Origin: Micromonospora sediminimaris
GTDB taxonomy: Bacteria > Actinomycetota > Actinomycetes > Mycobacteriales > Micromonosporaceae
DNA length: 64,000 bases
Assembly (NCBI GenBank): GCA_900112325.1
Contig: FOLJ01000019.1
Coordinates: 91,219-155,218, forward strand
Direction of reading: 5' to 3'
Shown here: piece after piece, positions 42,643 to 51,336 of the stretch
Position numbering within the stretch: the stretch's first letter is position 1
How the letters are laid out: the number at the start of each line of letters is the position of its first letter
Translations under genes and position numbers: made by a program
Notes under the pieces: generated by a model
The model's database searches: none
What the model was told of the DNA's origin: nothing
Seen by the model: only the letters and a program-made list of their open reading frames with translations

Positions 42643-43242
42643 ATGGCGATGCCGATCCGTTTCGACCCGCTCGTCGACCTTGACGGCATGTGGACGACCC
42701 AGCTCGCCGACCGCTACCTCCCGTTGCCTGAGCTACCCGATGCGCGGTACGAGTGCATCGACGGGAGGTTGGTAAGGACGCCCGCCGCGGTCGGCACGAA
42801 CAGCTACGGCGAGATCGAACTCGCCCATCTACTCTCACCCGCTGCCGAGGCCCACAACTTCTACGTCTTCGGTCAGGTGAATCTGACCTTCTCCCCGCAG
42901 CGGTGGATCCAGCCGGACATCACCGTGCTGCACGCGCTGCCGAAGACGGACGAGGAGGATCGCTGGATCCCGGCCCACCTGTGCACCATGGCCGTGGAGT
43001 TCGTCTCCCCCGGCAGCCGCCGGCAGGACTTCGTCGACAAGCCGATCCGCTGTGCCGAGGGGCGGGTGCCCTACTTCATGCGGGTGGAGATCTCGCGCCG
43101 GCTGCGGCACGCCGCGGTGGAGTTGTTCGCCCTCGGCACGTTCGGCGGCTACGACACGCTCGCCAAGGCGGTCAGCGGTGACCGGCTACGCGCCGACGAG
43201 CCGTTCCCGATCGACTTCGATCCTGCCGACCTGCTGCCCTGA
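42643..43242 (+). CDS. Uma2 family endonuclease-like protein
   Basis: A 199-residue PD-(D/E)xK-fold protein of the Uma2 (DUF820) family: YECIDGRLVRTPAAVGTNSY near the start, IQPDITVLHALP with the catalytic Asp, and AVEFVSPGSRRQDFVDKPIR with the Glu and Lys, then CAEGRVPYFMRVE. The nuclease triad is intact. The biological role of these proteins, often in many copies per genome, is unknown. ATG at 42643 is chosen because GAGGAGG lies 8 bases upstream; a GTG at 42634 sits on that site itself. Confidence 0.9.
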   Translation: MAMPIRFDPLVDLDGMWTTQLADRYLPLPELPDARYECIDGRLVRTPAAVGTNSYGEIELAHLLSPAAEAHNFYVFGQVNLTFSPQRWIQPDITVLHALPKTDEEDRWIPAHLCTMAVEFVSPGSRRQDFVDKPIRCAEGRVPYFMRVEISRRLRHAAVELFALGTFGGYDTLAKAVSGDRLRADEPFPIDFDPADLLP

Positions 43243-43291
43243 CGGCGTCGGCGGCATCATCGCGACGCCCACCTCGCGTAGGGTACGCAGC

Positions 43292-44962
43292 GTGGGAAGA
43301 ATCGACGATCTCGCGAACCGTTACGTCGCCGACTGGGCGGCATTGAGCCCGACCGGCGCCACCTCCGTCGGCATCGCCGGCCATGACGACAAGTTCGACG
43401 ACCTCTCCCCCGACGGGTACGCCGCACGCGCCGAACTGACCCGACGCACCCTTGCCGAGCTCGACACCATCGAGCCGGTGACGGAGGCCGAACGCACCGC
43501 GCGGGAGGCGATGCAGGAGCGTCTGGGCCTCGAACTGGACCGGTACGACACCGGCGAGACGGCCAGCGAGGTAAGCGTCATCACCAGCGGCTTGCACGAG
43601 ATCCGGATGGTCTTCGACCTGATGCCCACCGAAGGGGAGCAGGCCCGGGCCAACCTGGCCGCCCGGCTGAACCTCTTCGCGAGCACGCTGGAGGACTACA
43701 AGACCACGTTGCGGGAGTCGGCAGCCGCCGGACGGATCAGTTCGCGCGCACAGCTGATCGAGGTGGCCAAACAGTGCGACACCTGGGTCGATCCGGACGG
43801 TGACAACGTCTTCCACGGGCTGGTCGATCGGCTGGGCGAGGATGGATCCCTCGGCGCCGAACTGCGTCGCGGCGCGGCTGCGGCCACGGCGGCTACCGCC
43901 GAGTTCGGGCAGTTCCTCCGCGCCGAGCTGGCTCCCCACGGACGGGAGAAGCAGGCCGCCGGGCGTGAGCGCTACGAGCTGGCCTCCCAGTACTTCCTCG
44001 GGGCTCGGATCGACCTCGACGAGACGTACGCCTGGGGCTTCACGGAGTTGGCCCGACTGGAGGCCGACATGCGGACGGTGGCCGCCCAGATCGCCGGTCC
44101 GAGCGCCACCATCGACGAGGCCGTGGCGGCCCTGGACGCCGACCCGGCCCGCACCATCCGGGGTCGGGACGCCTTCCGCGACTGGATGCAGGAGCTGGCC
44201 GACCAGGCGATAAGCGACCTCAACGGCACCCACTTCGACATTCCCGAGCAGGTCCGGCGGATCGAGTGCATGATCGCGCCGACCAGTGACGGTTCCATCT
44301 ACTACACCGGCCCGAGCGAGGACTTCGCCCGACCGGGTCGAATGTGGTGGGCGGTGCCGCAGGGCCTGACCGACTTCTCCACCTGGCGGGAGGTGACCAC
44401 CGTCTACCACGAGGGGGTCCCCGGCCATCACCTCCAGATCGGCCAGACCGCCGTCCGGGCCGAGTTGCTCAACCGCTGGCAGCGGCTGCTCTGTTGGGTA
44501 TCCGGTCACGGCGAGGGCTGGGCGCTGTACGCCGAGCGCCTGATGGAGGAGCTGGGTTACCTGGACGACCCGGGCAACCGGCTCGGGATGCTGGACGGTC
44601 AGGCGCTGCGGGCGGCCCGCGTGATCGTGGACATCGGCATGCATCTGGAGCTGGAGATTCCCAAGGACAACCCGTTCGACTTCCATCCCGGTGAGCGGTG
44701 GACCCCGGAGCTGGGTTGGGAGTTCCTGCGGGCGCACTGCCGGGTGCCGGACGAGATGCTGCGCTTCGAGCTCAACCGCTACCTGGGCTGGCCGGGGCAG
44801 GCGCCGTCGTACAAGGTGGGCGAGCGGATCTGGCTTCAGGCGCGGGAGGACGCGAAGGCCCGCAAGGGCGCCGACTTCGACCTGCGCGAGTTCCACCGCC
44901 AGGCGCTCGACCTCGGTGCGCTCGGTCTCGACCCGCTCCGCCGGGCGCTGGCCCGGCTCTGA
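43292..44962 (+). CDS. DUF885 family metallopeptidase-like protein
   Basis: A 556-residue cytoplasmic protein of the DUF885 family. The hallmark is TTVYHEGVPGHHLQIGQTAV, a zinc-binding HExxH-like HEGxPGHH block (about residues 370-390), with EGWALYAERLMEELGYLDDP carrying the third ligand Glu. The mostly helical fold resembles M3/M2 peptidases. No signal peptide is present. GTG at 43292 begins the recognisable protein (GRIDDLANRYVADWAALSP). It is a single gene, 49 bp after the Uma2 gene, ending at a large terminator. Confidence 0.9.
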   Translation: MGRIDDLANRYVADWAALSPTGATSVGIAGHDDKFDDLSPDGYAARAELTRRTLAELDTIEPVTEAERTAREAMQERLGLELDRYDTGETASEVSVITSGLHEIRMVFDLMPTEGEQARANLAARLNLFASTLEDYKTTLRESAAAGRISSRAQLIEVAKQCDTWVDPDGDNVFHGLVDRLGEDGSLGAELRRGAAAATAATAEFGQFLRAELAPHGREKQAAGRERYELASQYFLGARIDLDETYAWGFTELARLEADMRTVAAQIAGPSATIDEAVAALDADPARTIRGRDAFRDWMQELADQAISDLNGTHFDIPEQVRRIECMIAPTSDGSIYYTGPSEDFARPGRMWWAVPQGLTDFSTWREVTTVYHEGVPGHHLQIGQTAVRAELLNRWQRLLCWVSGHGEGWALYAERLMEELGYLDDPGNRLGMLDGQALRAARVIVDIGMHLELEIPKDNPFDFHPGERWTPELGWEFLRAHCRVPDEMLRFELNRYLGWPGQAPSYKVGERIWLQAREDAKARKGADFDLREFHRQALDLGALGLDPLRRALARL

Positions 44963-44993
44963 CACCCTGATCGGCTGATTCGCGGCTCGCGGC

Positions 44994-45038
44994 TGCCGGT
45001 TGTGGGGGCGGGCCGTCGGCCCGCCCCCACAACCGGCA
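44994..45038. terminator. Bidirectional terminator
   Basis: A perfect 21-bp stem (TGCCGGTTGTGGGGGCGGG and its complement, plus inner CC/GG) with a 3-nt loop, between the convergent stops at 44962 and 45048. Confidence 0.9.
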
Positions 45039-45047
45039 CTGCTGGTG

Positions 45048-46190
45048 CTACTGCTTCTCCGACTCGCCCTGTGCCGACCGTTGGCTGGGCACCGTGGGCT
45101 CCTCGGACTTCCAGTTGGTCGAGGCGGGCGGGATCTCGTCGGTCAACGGCCCACCCGGCCGAGCGTCGTCCCGCACCGGCGGCTGGTCGACCCGGGTCGG
45201 TGCCGGGTCGGCGGCGGCGTGCCGGGCCACCGTGGCCGGGGTACGACTACGCGAGACCAGCAGCCCGACCAGGATCAGCACCAGGCCCAGCACGGCGAGC
45301 CCGAGCGGTGCGAACACTCCGAGGATGTTGAGCTGGTTCCGGCTCTCCTTGGCGCGGTCCACCGAGGACGCCACGGTCTCCTCGTTGTAGGAGAAGTCGG
45401 CGTCCAGCAGCGTCACCGGGGTGCCCGTGTTCGGCACGAGCACCTTCTTCTGCTGCTCCCGGACCTTCAGGTAGGAGCCGGTGACCGGGTCCACCCAGAC
45501 CGTACGGGTGTTGCTGTAGACGACGTCACCCGACGTAGAGCCGGGGGCGAGCGCACCGAGCAGCAGCGCCACCCGGTCGGTGGCCAACGGCAGCTTCTCG
45601 TCGGTGATGACCTGCTCGTAGCGGTACGCCTCGATGCCGTTGATGTCCTCGGTGCCCTTGAACTCGGCCATCCGGGTCTGCCGCAGATCCCGGTCGAAGA
45701 CCTCGTAGTTGTCCTTGGCGGAGTTGAACGGGAACTTGTAGACCTGGCCGGCGAACGAGACCGTCTCCGGCGTGCCGCTCTCGTCGAGGAACTGCTCGTT
45801 CCACTCCACGGCTGCCGCGGAGACCCGATCCAGTGCCAGCTCGGCACCGTACGCGCTGACCAGCGCCTTGGTGTCGGTCCGCTCGACGGTCTGGCCGACC
45901 CGCCAGACCACCGCGTCACCGGCGAGGTCACCGCTGAGCGCCGCGGTCTTGGCACGCTCCGGGGTGACCTGGACGGTCGACCTCAGGTCCGTCTGATCGA
46001 CGATGTCGACCGCACCGTTGGTGATCTGAAGGAACGTCGCCGCCCGGGCCTCGGCCACCGACGTCGACGACTCCAGGTCGTAGGGCAGTTTGGTCATCGC
46101 AGGCTTGACGACGAACACCAACCCGGCGGCCAGCGCCAGGAGCAGGACGCCGCCGCCGAACAGCACGGCACCCACGGCGCGGTGCTTCAT
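45048..46190 (-). CDS. DUF3068 family membrane-associated protein
   Basis: A 380-residue protein with an N-terminal transmembrane helix (AVGAVLFGGGVLLLALAAGL), a large external beta-rich domain (residues about 45-285) and a second helix (VFAPLGLAVLGLVLILVGLL), then a cytoplasmic Pro-rich tail. This topology is that of DUF3068, a family restricted to actinobacteria and linked with envelope glycan loci. Function is unknown. The ATG has GGAGG upstream. It lies 69 bp downstream of the methyltransferase and probably belongs to the same minus-strand unit as the AftD-like gene. Confidence 0.85.
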   Translation of the reverse strand: MKHRAVGAVLFGGGVLLLALAAGLVFVVKPAMTKLPYDLESSTSVAEARAATFLQITNGAVDIVDQTDLRSTVQVTPERAKTAALSGDLAGDAVVWRVGQTVERTDTKALVSAYGAELALDRVSAAAVEWNEQFLDESGTPETVSFAGQVYKFPFNSAKDNYEVFDRDLRQTRMAEFKGTEDINGIEAYRYEQVITDEKLPLATDRVALLLGALAPGSTSGDVVYSNTRTVWVDPVTGSYLKVREQQKKVLVPNTGTPVTLLDADFSYNEETVASSVDRAKESRNQLNILGVFAPLGLAVLGLVLILVGLLVSRSRTPATVARHAAADPAPTRVDQPPVRDDARPGGPLTDEIPPASTNWKSEEPTVPSQRSAQGESEKQ

Positions 46191-46258
46191 GTTTCCTCCC
46201 AGAGGAGCTCAATATCGTCGATGTCAATCAGTGAGATGGCCGCGAGGTTACTACCAAG

Positions 46259-47080
46259 TCACATAGCCACGCGACCCCCGGTCAGCTCTGATTTCTCCAC
46301 CGCACCGGGCTGCCCGTCACCGGCCCTCCGCAGTACGAGCACGAAGTTCCACGCCGCCACCTCCCGAACGCCGGGCACCCGGATCACCCACCGCGCCCAC
46401 CACGGGTGATAGCGCGGCAACGCGTCCAGCACCTCGACGTCGCGGTTTCCCCGCGCCCAACGCAGCGTGTCCGAGATCGAGACCGGGAACAGCGTCTCCC
46501 GGTAGCGGTTCTTGGGCGGCCGTCCCATCCGCCGCTCGTAGCGACGGCGGGCCCGGTTGCCGCCGAGATAGTGCCAGGGCGCGGTCTCGTGGCCGCCCCA
46601 CGGCGACAGCCAGGGGGTGTACGACACGAAGATGAGCCCGCCGGGACGGGTCACCCGCACCATCTCGTCGAGCATCCGGGGCGGCTCGGCGACGTGTTCG
46701 ACGACGTTTGACGAGAACGCCACGTCCACGCTGCCGGTGCGGATCGGCAGCGCCGTGCCGCTGCCCCGCAGCATTCCCGCCACCGACTCGCCGGCAGCGG
46801 AGAAATCCCCGACGTCCGGATCCAGCCCCAGGTAGTGGGCACCGGCACCTCGGAAGGCGGCCGCGAAGTACCCCGGACCGCCGCCCACGTCGAGCAGCGT
46901 CCGGCCGGTCAGCTCGGTGTAGCCGGACACCTGACGGACCGAGTCGGCGGCCAGCAGGCCGTAGAAGTGGTCGGGGTCGGTCTGCTCCACCAGGAACGCC
47001 CGGAACAGCGCCACCGACCGGCGCAGCGAGGCCAAACGGCGTCGCTCCGCCCGTCGCGTACGGTCGTCCGCTGCCGTCAC
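46259..47080 (-). CDS. Class I SAM-dependent methyltransferase
   Basis: A 273-residue methyltransferase with motif I in LLDVGGGPGYFAAAFRGAGA (about residues 62-80), the acidic loop YLGLDPD and the post-motif IVFSSNVVEHV (here VAFSSNVVEHVAEPPRMLDE), as in UbiE/Methyltransf_11 enzymes. The methyl acceptor is unknown. The start is GTG at 47080, overlapping the aftD-like stop by 4 bp (GTGA). Coupling to the arabinosyltransferase gene suggests methylation of a glycan or lipid in the same pathway. Confidence 0.88.
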   Translation of the reverse strand: MTAADDRTRRAERRRLASLRRSVALFRAFLVEQTDPDHFYGLLAADSVRQVSGYTELTGRTLLDVGGGPGYFAAAFRGAGAHYLGLDPDVGDFSAAGESVAGMLRGSGTALPIRTGSVDVAFSSNVVEHVAEPPRMLDEMVRVTRPGGLIFVSYTPWLSPWGGHETAPWHYLGGNRARRRYERRMGRPPKNRYRETLFPVSISDTLRWARGNRDVEVLDALPRYHPWWARWVIRVPGVREVAAWNFVLVLRRAGDGQPGAVEKSELTGGRVAM

Positions 47081-50000
47081 CGCGCCACCGTCCCGTTCTC
47101 GTCCTCGCCCCGGCCGGCAGCCGGCGGCCCACCGGACGTGCCCGGCGTCACATCATGCGGGATGGTTGGTCCGGGGCGTACACCGGGGACCGGGACGACC
47201 GCCGCGACCACCGCGCCGATCGCGACAAGCATCGCCGCCTGCACCCACGACCGGTACGCCCAGTCCTGTCCATGGCCCTGCAACCGACCGGCCACGGCGA
47301 TCACGGTGGCCACGGTCAGCCCGCCGAGCACCACCACCGGCAGGGCGCGTACCGCCAACTGCCGCAGCAGCATCGCGGCCAGCACGATGGCCACCGGAAG
47401 CACCCCGCCCAACGCGGCGAGCAGCACCACCAGCAGCACCCCGATCGCCCAGGCGGGAGCCTCGGCCGCGATGGCGTCCGCCGCGTCCCCGTTACTCACT
47501 GCCCGGCGGCGCACCGGCCAGACGGCCAGCACCAGCACACCAACCGCCGCCACCGCGCCGGCCGCCAGGCCGCCCCGGTACGCCCGGTCGGGGGCGAAGA
47601 CGAGCCGGATCTCGCCGCCGGCACCGGCCGGCAGCACCCACGCCTGCTGCCACCCGTCCACCCGGGATCGGACCAGCGGCGTTCCGTCGAGAGTTGCCGT
47701 CCAGCCGGCGTTGGCGTTCTCCGGCACCACCAGCAACGCCCGCTCACCCGCGGCGACCCGGACCGTCCGGTCGGTCGCCGCCCAGTCGAGCACCGTCACC
47801 TCCCGATGCCGGGGTGCGGGGTTCGCGTCGCCGTCCGGCCGCAGGGTCGCGTCCTGGACGACGAAGCCCGCCGACGGCGTGGTGGCCAGCCGATGCCCGC
47901 CCGCCGGCAGGTCCAGCACCGCACCGTCCTCGCCGCAGACCCGGACCGGCACCGGCCGCCCGGCCAGCACGTCCGCCAGGCTCGCGGAGACCGAGGTGTC
48001 GTACCGGAAACCGTCAAGCTCGACTGTCGGTCCGTCACCGCAGCGCTCCACCACCCGGGTGTCGGTGTCGATCGGCTTCAGCAGGCTTGCCAACGCCGGG
48101 ATCTCCACCTCCGCGATCCCGGCCGTGGCGGGCCAGCCGTTGCCCCGCAGATCCGCCAGCCGGTGCTCGGTCTCCCGCACCACGATGTCGAGCCGGTCGG
48201 TACGTACCGCCGGGAAGGTGACAGTCCCGTCGGCCTCGACCGGCACCTGCACCTCGCGGTCGGGCGTGTGGATCTCCACCTGCCGCGGCAGCGACCCGAT
48301 CGGCAACTGGCTGCCCCGCAGCCGCAACCTGTCGATGCGACGCTCACCGGACCAGCTCAGCCTCAGGGTGGGACGCAGGTCTCCGGTGCCGGCCAGCCAG
48401 GCCGTTCCCGGGTCACCGTCGATCGCCGCGTGCGCGGCCACTGCCGGGTCGCCGCTCAGTCGGGACGACGAAGCCGCCCGCACCTTCGTACCGGACAGCG
48501 TCAGCTCACCACCCGGCCGCGGCACCGCCGACAGCTCCAGCCGATACGTACCGGCGGCCGGGTTGCGGAACAACCGGTCCAGGCCCAGCGGCTCCTCGCC
48601 GACCCGGGCGAGGAACCGGTCGCAACGAATCACCGTGCCGTCCGGCCGGAGGGAGGCTCCGCCGGAACCACCAGCGGGCACCGACTCCGGGCCGGTCTGC
48701 TGCGCCGGATAGCACGCCGGCCGGTCCGCCGGCCCACGGCTGAACGCCCAACTGACCGGCGTCGACAGGTCGTCCGGCAGATCCGCCGGGGCTCGCAGCG
48801 CTCGGCGTGGTTCGGTGTCCGGAATGGAGAGCTCCTCGATGCCGACGGCACCGTCGAGCCGGCCGCCGGTCACCGACAGCACCGTCACCCGGATCCGGCT
48901 GGTGGGGCCCGGCAACGTGTAGTACGAGTGCCCGCCGAGCGTGGCGGCAACGTCGTGGTCCACCGAACCCCGATCGGTGGTGAGTCGGAACCGTTGCACC
49001 GGCCAGCCAACCGCCAGATCGCTGACGAACGCGAGTCGCACGCTGTCCACCTGGCGTGGGGTGTCCAGATCCACCTGAAGCCACTGCCCGACCGGTCCGG
49101 CCAGGGGCGCCGAGTGCCAGGCGGTGCCGTACTCCCCGTCAACGGCGGCGAACGGCAGGCGCGACGGGTCGGCCGGGCCGAGACTGTCCACGAAGCTCGC
49201 GGCCGAGGACGCCGTCACCTCACGGATGCCCTGGTAGGTCGCGGTCGTCTGGTGCTGCTCCCCGGCGAAGGGCAGCACGTCGAGAGCGACGCGGCCCTGT
49301 CGTCCCGCCTCGTTCGCGGTCAACGTCTGGGAGAGGTTGTCCCGCACCCGGCCGATGTCGCGCTCCCGGCGACGCAGACCGTCCGTGACGATCCACCGGC
49401 CACCGACGGCGTCAGCCGGGGAGTCGTCCCGGTCCCCGGCGAGCACCACGGGCCGGTCCCGTTCCACCACCCCCTGCTCCAGCAGGGGAAGCAACGACTC
49501 CGGACCACCGCTTACCGTCGGCACGTCGGCGGTCAGCACCGCCGAGGCGGCCGGCACCGGCCGCTGCACCTCGTACACCTCGATCGCCGGTAAGGAACCG
49601 GCGCCATCGTCCACCGGGCTGCCGAGTGTCCGGGACAGCGCGTCGGTGGTGCCGAAGGTGGCCACCCGCCCGATGCCGGGCGAGTCGGCCAGTGCCCGGC
49701 GCAGCACCGTCACCGGCGGAGCGTCCCCCTGGGTCCGGTCGATGTCGTTACGCAACAGCAGATGCCGGAAACCGGAGCGGGCGAGCAGGTCGGCCAGGCC
49801 GGTCGAGCCCCGGCCGCTGGCCAGCACCTCCTCGACGGTGTCCATCATCCGGGTGTTGCCCGCCGAACCCAGCGGCACCTGGTGGCGGACCGCCCACGGC
49901 GCTTCGGCCAACGCCTGCAACGGCTCGTCGACGGTGCGTCCCCAGTCGTACTGCCCGAAGCCGGAGCCGGGCACCACCAGGGTGCGGGCCAGCGCGTCAC

Positions 50001-51336
50001 GGTCGGCCAGCCAGGTCGCCGCCGATCGCCAGTGCGGCGGCAGGTCGGACCAACCCGGGCCGGGACGCAACAGGCCCAGCCAGGCCGGTGCGGCAGCCCC
50101 CAGCACGAGCAGCAGCACCGGTACGAAGACCAACGGTCGCAGCCGGATCCCGGGCCTACGACGGGCCAGGGCGTGATGCATCCGGGTGGCCACCGCGTCG
50201 ACGCCGTGCGCGAAACCGAGCATCAGTGGCAGCCGAAGCACCGGGTCGAGCTTGTGCACGTTGCGGAACGGCGCCAACGGGCCGTCCAGCAGATCACGGA
50301 CCAGCTCGGAAAGCGGACTGTCCACAGCCCCGACGTAGCCGATGGTGAGCAGGGTCAGCCCGGTGAGGAACCCGGTCACCAGGAAGCGTCGCTGCGGCAA
50401 CAGGTTGCCGGCCAGCCCGGCCAGCCCGACCAACGCCACCACCGCGGTCAGCGCCATCAGCACCGGATGGTCGATCAGCAGCCAGCCCGCCGGCCACCAC
50501 GGCTCGCCCTGCACGATGTACGCGACCCACTGGTTGGTGCCGCGTACCGCCTGGAACAGGGAGGCCACCGCGGTGGTCGTGGTGGACGACTCGATGTAGT
50601 CGAGGAAGGGGAGGCTGTACTGGCCGAGCAGCACCAGCGGCACGATCCACCACAGGCAGACCCCGACGACGCAGGCGCACCACCAGGCGACCAGCCGTAC
50701 GTGCTGCGCGTCCCACCGCCGGGTGAGCAACCAGACGCCGGGCAGCAGCAGCGCCATCAGCACCACCGCCGCGTTGATCCCGCCCATCCCGAGCACGGCC
50801 AGGGCGGAGAGCGCGGCGGCCCGGCGCGGTGACCCGATCCGGCGTACGGTCACCAGCGGCAGCAGCACCCAGGGCAGCATCGAGGCGGCAAGCGTCTCCG
50901 AGGAGAGCGCGCCCACCTCGGTGAGGATGCGCGGGGCCAACGCGTAGCCGAGCGCCGCCGCGTACCGCGTCGGTTCGGTGCCGATGTCCAGCGCCCGGGC
51001 CAGCCGCAACAGCCCGTAGAAGGCGGCGGCCAGCAGCAGTGCCGTCCACAGCCGCTGGGTGATCCACGGCGGCACCGCCAGCCACTGCCCGGCGGCGAAG
51101 AACGGTCCCATCGGGAACAGGTAGCCGTACGCCTGGTTCTGCAACTCTCCCGAGGTGGCTTCCGGGTTCCACAGGTGCAGCGCCCGGGCCATGAAGTGGA
51201 TCGGGTTCGCGGCCAGGTCGAGCTTGGTGTCGAAGGTGACCTGACCGGGCCGCTGGCCGAAGGCGATCGCGGTGAGCAGCAGCAACGACAGCACCGTGCC
51301 GGGCGAGCGGCGCAGCCGCGCCGGAATTCTCCTCAT
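47077..51336 (-). CDS. AftD-like alpha-(1->3)-arabinofuranosyltransferase (DUF3367)
   Basis: At 1419 residues, this is the largest protein in the window: an N-terminal GT-C membrane domain with about eleven helices (residues 1-440), a large extracellular region with discoidin-like beta sandwiches (WLQVDLDTPRQVDSVRLAFV, and a second copy LSWSGERRIDRLRLRGSQL) and C-terminal transmembrane helices. AftD of M. tuberculosis adds alpha-1,3-arabinofuranose to arabinogalactan and lipoarabinomannan; the domain layout and size match. ATG at 51336 overlaps the upstream stop by 4 bp and has GGAG 8 bases upstream. It would act on an extracellular lipid-linked glycan. Confidence 0.9.
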   Translation of the reverse strand: MRRIPARLRRSPGTVLSLLLLTAIAFGQRPGQVTFDTKLDLAANPIHFMARALHLWNPEATSGELQNQAYGYLFPMGPFFAAGQWLAVPPWITQRLWTALLLAAAFYGLLRLARALDIGTEPTRYAAALGYALAPRILTEVGALSSETLAASMLPWVLLPLVTVRRIGSPRRAAALSALAVLGMGGINAAVVLMALLLPGVWLLTRRWDAQHVRLVAWWCACVVGVCLWWIVPLVLLGQYSLPFLDYIESSTTTTAVASLFQAVRGTNQWVAYIVQGEPWWPAGWLLIDHPVLMALTAVVALVGLAGLAGNLLPQRRFLVTGFLTGLTLLTIGYVGAVDSPLSELVRDLLDGPLAPFRNVHKLDPVLRLPLMLGFAHGVDAVATRMHHALARRRPGIRLRPLVFVPVLLLVLGAAAPAWLGLLRPGPGWSDLPPHWRSAATWLADRDALARTLVVPGSGFGQYDWGRTVDEPLQALAEAPWAVRHQVPLGSAGNTRMMDTVEEVLASGRGSTGLADLLARSGFRHLLLRNDIDRTQGDAPPVTVLRRALADSPGIGRVATFGTTDALSRTLGSPVDDGAGSLPAIEVYEVQRPVPAASAVLTADVPTVSGGPESLLPLLEQGVVERDRPVVLAGDRDDSPADAVGGRWIVTDGLRRRERDIGRVRDNLSQTLTANEAGRQGRVALDVLPFAGEQHQTTATYQGIREVTASSAASFVDSLGPADPSRLPFAAVDGEYGTAWHSAPLAGPVGQWLQVDLDTPRQVDSVRLAFVSDLAVGWPVQRFRLTTDRGSVDHDVAATLGGHSYYTLPGPTSRIRVTVLSVTGGRLDGAVGIEELSIPDTEPRRALRAPADLPDDLSTPVSWAFSRGPADRPACYPAQQTGPESVPAGGSGGASLRPDGTVIRCDRFLARVGEEPLGLDRLFRNPAAGTYRLELSAVPRPGGELTLSGTKVRAASSSRLSGDPAVAAHAAIDGDPGTAWLAGTGDLRPTLRLSWSGERRIDRLRLRGSQLPIGSLPRQVEIHTPDREVQVPVEADGTVTFPAVRTDRLDIVVRETEHRLADLRGNGWPATAGIAEVEIPALASLLKPIDTDTRVVERCGDGPTVELDGFRYDTSVSASLADVLAGRPVPVRVCGEDGAVLDLPAGGHRLATTPSAGFVVQDATLRPDGDANPAPRHREVTVLDWAATDRTVRVAAGERALLVVPENANAGWTATLDGTPLVRSRVDGWQQAWVLPAGAGGEIRLVFAPDRAYRGGLAAGAVAAVGVLVLAVWPVRRRAVSNGDAADAIAAEAPAWAIGVLLVVLLAALGGVLPVAIVLAAMLLRQLAVRALPVVVLGGLTVATVIAVAGRLQGHGQDWAYRSWVQAAMLVAIGAVVAAVVPVPGVRPGPTIPHDVTPGTSGGPPAAGRGEDENGTVAR

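Noticed and set aside
46708..49593. Long plus-strand open frame opposite the AftD-like gene
   Set aside because: It is antisense to a well-supported gene and lacks hydrophobic or domain structure.
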